Positions 8,000 through 14,293 of a DNA stretch of 22,249 nucleotides are shown piece after piece. Source of the stretch: Desulfobulbaceae bacterium (GTDB taxonomy: Bacteria; Desulfobacterota; Desulfobulbia; Desulfobulbales; Desulfurivibrionaceae); NCBI GenBank assembly GCA_003517965.1, contig DOZO01000003.1, positions 38,061-60,309 of the forward strand, written 5' to 3'. How positions within the stretch are numbered: position 1 is the first letter of the stretch; each line of letters opens with the position of its first letter. The notes beneath the pieces are model-generated. The model had not been told where the DNA came from. It ran no database searches and saw only the letters and a list, made by a program, of their open reading frames with translations. The position numbers and the translations under genes were made by a program.

Positions 8000-8862
8000 T
8001 GTACTTGCAAAAAAGGAAAAAGGTCACAGGATCGCAACACACAATCAACAAGTTACCAACGAATACCCGTTGTAATCGCGGTTTTTTTGCGATTTCAACA
8101 ATCATGCGCGGATTTTCTTTCTGCACCATTTGGCTGCGCAACTGGCGGGTTTGGAAAAAACATATCCTGGCCGCTCTGATCGGCAATCTGGGGCAGCCCC
8201 TGTTGTTTCTTCTGGCCATGGGCTATGGGCTGGGCCGCGACGTGGGGCCGATGAATGGGTTGACCTATCTGCAGTTCATCGCTCCAGGTCTGGTTGCCTC
8301 GGCGGTAATGTACAGCGCCGCCCTTGAAACCACCTACGGTTCCTATACCCGGCTCACTGTGCAGAAAACCTATGAGGCCATCCTGATGACCCCCCTTGGC
8401 GTTGTTGATCTGGTTTTGGGGGAGATTGTCTGGGGAGCGAGCAAGGGGTTGCTTGCCGGTGTGATTATGCTGCTGGCCTTGCCACTTTTTGGGGTGGTGC
8501 CTTCTCCCTGGGTCCTTGCCCTGCTGCCGGTTCTGTTTCTCTCCGGCATGTTCTTTTCCGCCTTTGGCTTGATCATGACAGCGTTGGCGAAAAACTATGA
8601 TTTTTTCAACTACTTTACTTCGCTGGTTATTACCCCGCTCTTTCTCTTTTCCGGGATATTCTTTCCGGTGCAGACTATGGCCCAGCCCGTCAGGGGCTTG
8701 CTTGAAATGCTGCCTCTGACCCCCATCGTCAGTCTGGCCCGTATTTTTTGTTATGGGCGGTTCGACGAACCTATCCTGTTGAAATTTCTCGGTTCTATCC
8801 TGGTGACTGGTTGTGCTGTATGGCTGGCTGGGTATCTTCTCAGACGGCGTTTGATTCAGTAA
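7999..8862 (+). CDS. ABC-2 type transporter permease, NodJ-like, with repeat-derived N-terminal extension
   Basis: Integral-membrane partner of the preceding ATPase. From ATG 7999 the product is 287 aa. The part from MRGFSFCTIWLRNW (ATG 8104, residue 36) onward, about 252 aa with roughly six membrane segments, matches the usual NodJ-like size and begins with the expected RNW...NLGQPLLFLLAMGYGLG region. The first 35 residues are basic, non-hydrophobic and mostly encoded by a dispersed repeat also found upstream of ftsH. ATG 7999 overlaps the ATPase stop (TGATG) and has GAGGG 8 nt upstream, so translation probably begins there and reads through the repeat, which has no in-frame stop. ATG 8104 lacks a Shine-Dalgarno but could be used. 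The gene converges on the thioredoxin-fold gene with a 19-bp gap. Confidence 0.88.
   Translation: MYLQKRKKVTGSQHTINKLPTNTRCNRGFFAISTIMRGFSFCTIWLRNWRVWKKHILAALIGNLGQPLLFLLAMGYGLGRDVGPMNGLTYLQFIAPGLVASAVMYSAALETTYGSYTRLTVQKTYEAILMTPLGVVDLVLGEIVWGASKGLLAGVIMLLALPLFGVVPSPWVLALLPVLFLSGMFFSAFGLIMTALAKNYDFFNYFTSLVITPLFLFSGIFFPVQTMAQPVRGLLEMLPLTPIVSLARIFCYGRFDEPILLKFLGSILVTGCAVWLAGYLLRRRLIQ
8009..8106 (+). repeat. Dispersed ~100-bp repeat (family 2), copy in the ABC permease 5' region
   Basis: A 37-nt core at 8037-8073 matches the minus-strand core at 14214-14178 in 34 of 37 positions; the shared centre includes CAACGAATACCC. Similarity continues upstream into an A-rich stretch with a GTCACAGG/ATCAGA-like segment, and downstream to a T7-GCGA motif followed by TT-A-CAAT-AT, close to the start region of the next gene in both copies. 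Here the core is followed by a small stem, AATCGC...GCGATT, around the T-run. Both copies point in the same direction relative to the gene that follows. I saw no terminal inverted repeats or target duplication, so the mechanism of spread is unknown. Confidence 0.75.
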
Positions 8863-8881
8863 GGTAAAAGTGTAAGCGGTT

Positions 8882-9145
8882 TTATCTGGAAGTATCCTCC
8901 GGCAGGTGTTGCTCGATAAAATGGCGGATCATCCGTGGCGTGAGGATGAGGCCGGTAAGAGTAGCTCTGCCGATTTTGATGGTCGGCACGCTCTTAATCC
9001 CGGCCTGGTAAGAGCGAATCAGGTTGGTGGCGACTTCAATGGTTTCGAGTTCGAGGTGCGGGGCGTGGGCCACGATCTTTTTGAGAGTGCGGCTTACGAA
9101 CAGACAGCGAGGGCAGAGGATGGTGCGGTAAAGTTCGATTTTCAT
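8882..9145 (-). CDS. Small thioredoxin/glutaredoxin-fold protein
   Basis: An 87-aa cytoplasmic protein with an N-terminal beta strand, a CPRC redox motif (C11, C14) and the cis-proline signature VPTIKIG (P54), all characteristic of the thioredoxin fold. It is shorter than thioredoxin and close to glutaredoxin size; the partner is unknown. The start is ATG 9145: upstream in-frame codons (TTG 9160, GTG 9157) lie inside a MITE. The start codon is part of the 8-bp target duplication of that MITE, so the native 5' region was displaced. The only Shine-Dalgarno-like sequence, GGTGA 8 nt before the ATG, comes from the MITE end. Expression may be altered or lost, but the reading frame is intact. Confidence 0.85.
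   Translation of the reverse strand: MKIELYRTILCPRCLFVSRTLKKIVAHAPHLELETIEVATNLIRSYQAGIKSVPTIKIGRATLTGLILTPRMIRHFIEQHLPEDTSR
9138..9145. repeat. Target-site duplication, proximal copy (MITE copy 1)
   Basis: ATTTTCAT, identical to 9295-9302 on the other side of the element. On the minus strand it reads ATGAAAAT and contains the start codon and Lys2 of the thioredoxin-fold gene. Confidence 0.8.
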
Positions 9146-9294
9146 GTAATCGTTCACCAAGGGCAGCCAATTTCAGATAAACCCGGGACTGTAAGCGTTC
9201 AGCAGTGTCGCAGATGCGCGAAAGAGGCCTGTCGCTATACATACGGTATGCGCAGGCTGATGACAAAGCAGATGTGGTGCTGCTGAACGCTTAC
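9146..9294 (-). mobile_element. IS66-type MITE, copy 1 (149 bp, non-autonomous)
   Basis: Read on the minus strand, the element starts GTAAGCGTTCAGCAG and ends GGTGAACGATTAC, giving imperfect terminal inverted repeats of GTAA-n-CGTTCA. It is bounded by perfect 8-bp direct repeats. GTAA termini and 8-bp duplications are the established hallmarks of the IS66 family. An internal segment CTGCTGAACGCTTAC is the perfect 15-bp complement of the left end, so the first 105 bp can fold as one hairpin with a smaller inner stem (GCCTG...CAGGC). There is no coding capacity. Copy 2 at 17555-17710 matches at 24/25 positions in the left end and 28/30 around the internal inverted repeat. No IS66 transposase is present in the window, so mobilisation in trans is inferred. 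Confidence 0.82.
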
Positions 9295-9302
9295 ATTTTC
9301 AT
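9295..9302. repeat. Target-site duplication, distal copy (MITE copy 1)
   Basis: ATTTTCAT, the second copy of the 8-bp duplication. On the minus strand this leaves the ancestral leader in front of ATG-AAA-ATG-TAA, so initiation at the old site would stop after three codons at the element's own terminal GTAA. Confidence 0.8.
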
Positions 9303-9324
9303 GGTGCCTGCTGGTCGTCTGTGG

Positions 9325-11322
9325 TTATCCCTCAATTAGGGCTTTGATATAGCTTTGTTCATCCTGGGGAGGGATAAAAATCTCCAGGTTGTTGTTCCAC
9401 CTGCTCACATAATGCTGCGTGAGCAGGTTGCGCATCGCATTCTTGAGTTGAATGGCTGTGGTATATTCCTGAATGAAGTATTCGCCGTAGCTGTTTTCCG
9501 TAATCATGGTTGATTTTAGAGTTTTTGCTCCCTTCACCGGGGTTTTGTCGAAATTGACAATTGCGAGCGCCCGCAGCACGGTTTCCCGTTTAAGCAGGTT
9601 TGCTGGGGAAATGTGAGAAAAATGGATGAGGGGGAAGGTTTTCAGCAGAAGCTCGGTGAGTTTCTGAATATCCACTAAGTCAATGGGCAGAAAATTTTTT
9701 GTTAGATGGAGTTGGGTTTTGGCAGCTAAAATGCCATTGATCAGGAGCCAGACAATAAGCCGGACCAGGTTGTCTTCTCGTTTGATTACTGAATCCATGT
9801 TGTTTTTCACTGTTTGGTGGTCATGTTGACCCTGAAAGGCATAGTAGTGAAATACTCCTTCGTATTTGGTAATATGGATGGTGATATGGTGTTGTGCCAT
9901 CAGGTCGCGGGAAACACTGCGAATATAATCGATCTTGTCTTCTTTCTGCTCATAGAAGGTGAACAATTTGCGACCTAAAACAGAGATGTCCCGTTCGGTA
10001 ATGGTCAGGCCCGTGTCGTTGCTAAAACTTTTAAATATTCCGCGCAGCCTTTTATAGGTCTCGATTAGATAAGCATGCACTTCGGCACCAAAGGTTATGA
10101 GTTCCTTGTATTTCCAATCGCGGAATTGCAGGAAATGGCTAAATTTTTCAGGGAGAAGGTGCCAGTTCTGCATGATGTCCATTGTTGTTTTACGGGGATC
10201 GGTTTGGCCGAATTTGTTATATTTTTTTGAGTCAAACCCCTCAAACGCCTTGAGAAAAAGGCATTCCCTGATTAGGGAGGCTCTTTTATATGCGGCTTTC
10301 TCCTGGGTGTAAAAGGCGATGATGTCTCGGGCCAGCAGGAGATATGGGTCAATCTCGGCCAGGTTCATGACACCCTGTTCCGCGGCTGGAAGCTTTTCCG
10401 GATAGGTTACCATGCATTTTACTCTGTCCGAGAATAGAGGGAGAGTGGTGGTATCCACATGTAGGAGGAGTTCGAGATATGCAAGCTTGATGACCGATTT
10501 GAATGGGCTGTCCAGAGCCTTGTTCATCTGCCAGAGACAGGCGCCAAAAATTTCTGCTTTGGGGATATCTGAGAGGTAACCGAGATCAATAAAGTTATTG
10601 GCACGTAATTGGTTGCGCAATACGATATTCTGGACAAAGTTACGATATTCTCCTTCGGTAAGGCCTGGGGGGATAAGCCACCAGAGAAGCATCTTGCCGG
10701 CTACCAGGATATGGGTACGGAAAAGCTCATCTTTAAGCAGAAGCTTGATGGCTGAGCCTGCCGACTCCTCATCTGTTTCCGACTCGAAGTTGTTTTCCCT
10801 GGTTTGGTCAATATCCATTAAGAAAAAATGGACTTCCGCACCCCGTTTCAACGTCCATTCTTCGATAGCCCTGCATTTTGCCTGTAAAAGCTGTCGCCCT
10901 TTTTCGCCAAGTTCTTTCTTGTACATACTGACCCAGTAATCGCAGTCAGAAATCGTTGATTGAGCTATGGTGCCAATACTGCCGATGGTTTTTAGGGAGT
11001 GAATGCAAGGTTTGTTGGTAAAAGGAGAAGGTCTGTCGGTCCGCATGGCGGTCGAGTTGGGGAAATAACGGCGAAAGAGTTCATGAGAAAATTCTGCTGT
11101 CGGGTTGAAGAGGTGAATGCCATATGGACAATCAGCGTCATCGATAAAACCTGGGAGATCAGGGTAGTTGCTGTGGAGCAGAAAGGGGATAACCTTGAGT
11201 AAAAGGTTACTCTGGTTTGTGTTGAAAAGTACCGCCTTGGCTTTTCGCTCCTCATTATACTTTTTGTAGCGGGTCTGTTTTTGCAGGAAAGAGTTTGCTG
11301 CGGTTTCCGGGTTGGTCTCCAT
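9325..11322 (-). CDS. cyaA: Class I adenylate cyclase
   Basis: Makes cAMP from ATP; cytoplasmic. The 665-aa sequence resembles enterobacterial CyaA across its catalytic half: an N-terminal LLLKVIPFLLHSNYPDLPGFIDD block (E. coli has LLPTLLHYHHPLMPGYLD), the nucleotidyltransferase motif with G114-S115 and the D126-x-D128 metal ligands, ENW/EEWTL...VEVSFFLID-like EVHFFLMDID, LAGK-LLWW, and FGA-LWQ...DSPFK. E. coli CyaA is 848 aa, so the regulatory C-terminal part is shorter or divergent here. The start ATG 11322 is 17 nt after the folP stop, with AGGA about 12 nt upstream, so it is probably co-transcribed with folP and ftsH. Class I cyclases are best known from gammaproteobacteria. Codon use is more AT-rich than in PFOR. 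Confidence 0.88.
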   Translation of the reverse strand: METNPETAANSFLQKQTRYKKYNEERKAKAVLFNTNQSNLLLKVIPFLLHSNYPDLPGFIDDADCPYGIHLFNPTAEFSHELFRRYFPNSTAMRTDRPSPFTNKPCIHSLKTIGSIGTIAQSTISDCDYWVSMYKKELGEKGRQLLQAKCRAIEEWTLKRGAEVHFFLMDIDQTRENNFESETDEESAGSAIKLLLKDELFRTHILVAGKMLLWWLIPPGLTEGEYRNFVQNIVLRNQLRANNFIDLGYLSDIPKAEIFGACLWQMNKALDSPFKSVIKLAYLELLLHVDTTTLPLFSDRVKCMVTYPEKLPAAEQGVMNLAEIDPYLLLARDIIAFYTQEKAAYKRASLIRECLFLKAFEGFDSKKYNKFGQTDPRKTTMDIMQNWHLLPEKFSHFLQFRDWKYKELITFGAEVHAYLIETYKRLRGIFKSFSNDTGLTITERDISVLGRKLFTFYEQKEDKIDYIRSVSRDLMAQHHITIHITKYEGVFHYYAFQGQHDHQTVKNNMDSVIKREDNLVRLIVWLLINGILAAKTQLHLTKNFLPIDLVDIQKLTELLLKTFPLIHFSHISPANLLKRETVLRALAIVNFDKTPVKGAKTLKSTMITENSYGEYFIQEYTTAIQLKNAMRNLLTQHYVSRWNNNLEIFIPPQDEQSYIKALIEG

Positions 11323-11339
11323 GTAATGGTCATTTCCTG

Positions 11340-12179
11340 TTAAGGTGTCTGGAGTATGGCCTCATGCAGACGAACGGCCTGCATGGTTTTCTCCACGTCA
11401 TGTGCTCGGATAATATCTGCCCTTTGGGCTGCGCACCAGGATGAAATCATGGCCGTGGCCAGATCCCTTTCCTGTGTTTCCAAGGCAAGGAGTTTGCCGA
11501 TGAAGGCCTTGCGGGAATGTCCGACCATTAACGGGTAGCCCAGATTTTTAAACACACGCAGATTTTTAAGGATAGTCAGATTATGGACTACAGTTTTGCC
11601 GAAACCGAGGCCGGGGTCAACAATAATCCGTTGCCTGCCAAGTCCGTGTTCCGTTGCCCAGGATATCCGCTCGGCTAAAAACTCCATGATTTCCTGAATA
11701 ACATCATCGTACTTCGGTTCATCCTGCATGTCTTTGGGAGTTTTACGCATATGCATGAGGATTACTGGGGCCTCATGGGCAACGGCGACTTGAATCATGG
11801 CTGGATCGAAACGTAGAGCGCTAATATCGTTAATAATATCAGCTCCAGCGTTTAAAGCCTGGTGCGCCACCTCCGCTTTGGTTGTATCAATGGAAATAGG
11901 GATGCTGTGATGCTGTGCGCGAATGCTGGTGATGGCAGGAAGAACCCGACGCAGTTCCTCCTGCTCCGATACCGGATCAGCATATGGTCTGGTTGATTCG
12001 CCGCCCACATCAATGAGGTCTGCCCCGTTGTCCAGTATGTTTTTGATCTGGGCGTTGAGGGGTTTATGTTGAGTAAAGCGTCCGCCATCAGAAAAAGAGT
12101 CCGGGGTGACGTTTAGAATGCCCATGACCAAGGGGCGGATGCCAAAGGATATGATTTTGTTTTTGGCTATAATCTTCAC
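11340..12179 (-). CDS. folP: Dihydropteroate synthase
   Basis: Condenses 6-hydroxymethyl-dihydropterin diphosphate with p-aminobenzoate in folate synthesis; a TIM-barrel cytoplasmic enzyme and the sulfonamide target. The 279 aa carry all the usual motifs: GILNVTPDSFSDGG with Asn23, DVGGESTRP from Asp58, SIDTTK with Asp98, NDIS (Asn117-Asp118), the pterin-loop DPGLGFGK (188-195) and HSRK (221-224). Length is normal. The start is GTG 12179 with a modest AGGT 6 nt upstream. It follows ftsH by 84 nt, an ftsH-folP order seen in many bacteria, and precedes the adenylate cyclase gene. Confidence 0.95.
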   Translation of the reverse strand: MKIIAKNKIISFGIRPLVMGILNVTPDSFSDGGRFTQHKPLNAQIKNILDNGADLIDVGGESTRPYADPVSEQEELRRVLPAITSIRAQHHSIPISIDTTKAEVAHQALNAGADIINDISALRFDPAMIQVAVAHEAPVILMHMRKTPKDMQDEPKYDDVIQEIMEFLAERISWATEHGLGRQRIIVDPGLGFGKTVVHNLTILKNLRVFKNLGYPLMVGHSRKAFIGKLLALETQERDLATAMISSWCAAQRADIIRAHDVEKTMQAVRLHEAILQTP

Positions 12180-12263
12180 GGGGCTACCTGCAACGTGAGC
12201 CTTTTAGTTTGGTGGATTGCCAAAGGGATCACGTTTATTGGGAAGGGAAAGCAGGGGCATCGG

Positions 12264-14105
12264 TCATTCGGTAAGGTTTTGTGACTCCTGAATATCCACC
12301 GGCGATGCTATTTTATTGCCGCGCCCCATGATTGTTTCGATATCATCCAGGCAGAGAGTTTCCCTTTCAAGGAGCGCCTGGGCAATGGATTTTAAAATCT
12401 CGATGTTTTCTGCCAGCAATTGATGGACATTTTCGTTGGCCTTCAGGACAATACGTTTCACCTCATCGTCAATCCGGACGGCGGTTGATTCGCTGTAGTC
12501 ACGGTGTTGCGCTATTTCCCGGCCCAAGAATATATGTTCTTCTTTTTTACCGTAGGACAGGGGGCCCATCTCTTCGCTCATACCCCATTCGCAGACCATT
12601 TTTCGCGCCAGTTGGGTGCAACGTTCGATATCATTGCCGCTGCCGGTGGTGATTTCACCAAAGATCAGTTGCTCAGCAACCCTGCCGCTGAGCAGAATGC
12701 AGAGATTGTTCTGGAGAAATGATCTGGCATAGGTATGTTTTTCATCTGTCGGCAGTTGCATAGTAAGGCCAAGGGCGCGTCCCCTGGGGATAATGGTTAC
12801 TTTGTGGATGGGATCGGTGCCGGGCAGCAGCATGGCTACCAATGCGTGACCTGCCTCGTGATAGGCGGTGATCTCTTTTTCCTTTTCGGTGATGATCATG
12901 CTGCGGCGCTCGGCCCCCATCATAACTTTGTCCTTGGCCTGTTCCATATGGATCATGGTGATCTTGTCCGCATCGGCTCGGGCGGCAAGCAGTGCGGCCT
13001 CGTTTACCATATTTTCCAGATCAGCTCCGGAAAAACCGGGGGTGCCACGGGCTATTACCTCCCATTTTATATCATCAGAGAGAGCTTTTTTCTGACCGTG
13101 TACCTCAAGGATCTTCTCCCGACCCTTCACGTCTGGCACCGGCACTACCACCTGTCGGTCAAAACGGCCTGGCCGGAGCAGGGCCGGGTCAAGCACATCG
13201 GGACGGTTGGTGGCCGAGATGATGATTACTCCTTCATTGGATTCAAAACCATCCATCTCTACCAGTAGTTGGTTCAGGGTTTGTTCCCGCTCGTCGTGGC
13301 CTCCGCCCAGGCCTGCGCCACGGTGGCGCCCAACGGCATCGATTTCATCGATGAAAATGATACAGGGTGCGTTTTTTTTGCCTTGGATGAACAGATCACG
13401 CACCCGGGAAGCGCCAACACCGACAAACATCTCGACAAAATCGGAACCGCTGATGGAATAGAACGGAACCTCGGCTTCGCCGGCAACGGCCTTGGCCAGT
13501 AAGGTTTTACCGGTTCCCGGCGCACCGGCCAGCAATACCCCCTTGGGAATGCGGCCACCCAGTCGGGTAAATTTTTTGGGATCTTTGAGAAAATCGATGA
13601 TCTCGGAAAGTTCTTCCTTGGCTTCTTCAATGCCAGCGACATCGGCAAAGGTGACCTTGGTCTGGTCTTTGTCCAGGAGGCGAGCCCGACTTTTGCCAAA
13701 ACTCATGGCTTTTCCGCCACCACCCTGCATCTGGCGCATGAAGAAGATCCAGACGCCAATGAGGAGGAGCATGGGAAACCAGGAGACCAGGACGGTGACG
13801 TACCAAGGTGATTCTTCTTTTTGTTTGACCAGGATATTGACCTTGGCCTTGCGCAGGATGGGGATAAGTTCTGAGTCAGCGGGGGGGGTGACTACCTTGA
13901 ACTCTTTGCCGCCGCTACCCTTGCCGGTAACCTCATTCTCCTGGATATTTACTGAGGAGATCTGGCCGGATTCGACACTGGTCAGGAAATCGCTGTAGTT
14001 CATTTCCATCACAGATGATTGCGGCTTGTTGAACAGGTTGAAAAGCAGAATCATAGCGAGGCCGATTATCAGCCACATGGCTAAATTTTTATAAAAACTG
14101 TTCAA
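12264..14105 (-). CDS. ftsH: ATP-dependent zinc metalloprotease FtsH
   Basis: Membrane-anchored AAA+ protease that degrades short-lived and misfolded membrane and cytosolic proteins as a hexamer. The 613-aa product has TM1 (about 7-25), a periplasmic domain, TM2 (about 103-123) and a cytoplasmic AAA module: Walker A GAPGTGKT (194-201), Walker B IIFIDEID (249-256) and the second region of homology (about 296-318). The peptidase domain has HEAGH (416-420) and the third zinc ligand Asp492 in GSGNDIERC. Length is typical. The start is TTG 14105, supported by GGAGG 6 nt upstream and an immediately following TM1. The leader contains a family-2 dispersed repeat. The C-terminus is short (ends ESQNLTE). 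Confidence 0.98.
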   Translation of the reverse strand: MNSFYKNLAMWLIIGLAMILLFNLFNKPQSSVMEMNYSDFLTSVESGQISSVNIQENEVTGKGSGGKEFKVVTPPADSELIPILRKAKVNILVKQKEESPWYVTVLVSWFPMLLLIGVWIFFMRQMQGGGGKAMSFGKSRARLLDKDQTKVTFADVAGIEEAKEELSEIIDFLKDPKKFTRLGGRIPKGVLLAGAPGTGKTLLAKAVAGEAEVPFYSISGSDFVEMFVGVGASRVRDLFIQGKKNAPCIIFIDEIDAVGRHRGAGLGGGHDEREQTLNQLLVEMDGFESNEGVIIISATNRPDVLDPALLRPGRFDRQVVVPVPDVKGREKILEVHGQKKALSDDIKWEVIARGTPGFSGADLENMVNEAALLAARADADKITMIHMEQAKDKVMMGAERRSMIITEKEKEITAYHEAGHALVAMLLPGTDPIHKVTIIPRGRALGLTMQLPTDEKHTYARSFLQNNLCILLSGRVAEQLIFGEITTGSGNDIERCTQLARKMVCEWGMSEEMGPLSYGKKEEHIFLGREIAQHRDYSESTAVRIDDEVKRIVLKANENVHQLLAENIEILKSIAQALLERETLCLDDIETIMGRGNKIASPVDIQESQNLTE

Positions 14106-14120
14106 GCAGAACCTCCATTA

Positions 14121-14238
14121 TTATTGATAAAGTCGCAAAAAAATCGCATGTCAATCATCGGCAGAAGTGCCGATAGCACAATGGGTATTCGTTGGTGACT
14201 TGTTGATTTTGTGTCACGAGTCTGATTTTTTCTTTTCC
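14121..14238 (-). repeat. Dispersed repeat (family 2), copy upstream of ftsH
   Basis: Minus-strand counterpart of the repeat at 8009-8106. The core at 14214-14178 matches the other copy in 34 of 37 positions. After the core this copy carries about 20-30 extra bases containing a perfect hairpin (14174-14157), then rejoins the other copy at the T7-GCGA motif. It ends a few bases before the ftsH Shine-Dalgarno. It occupies most of the 184-bp spacer between carB and ftsH and may act in the ftsH leader; that role is inference. Confidence 0.75.
14157..14174 (-). other. Perfect 7-bp stem-loop in the ftsH leader repeat
   Basis: ATCGGCA, a 4-nt loop and TGCCGAT; on the minus strand the loop is CTTC. 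A T7 run follows some 18 nt later rather than at once, so it is not a canonical intrinsic terminator. It lies after carB and before ftsH and is absent from the other family-2 copy. Confidence 0.5.
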
Positions 14239-14293
14239 ATCATAAGATAGATGCAGAAGAAAGTCCATAGAGGTTGAGCTTGCCCTCTTCGAA

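Noticed and set aside
9036..9266. 76-codon minus-strand frame containing AERLQS and GERLH
   Set aside because: It is translation of the MITE; the same words appear in a plus-strand frame across copy 2. They reflect shared DNA, not a protein.
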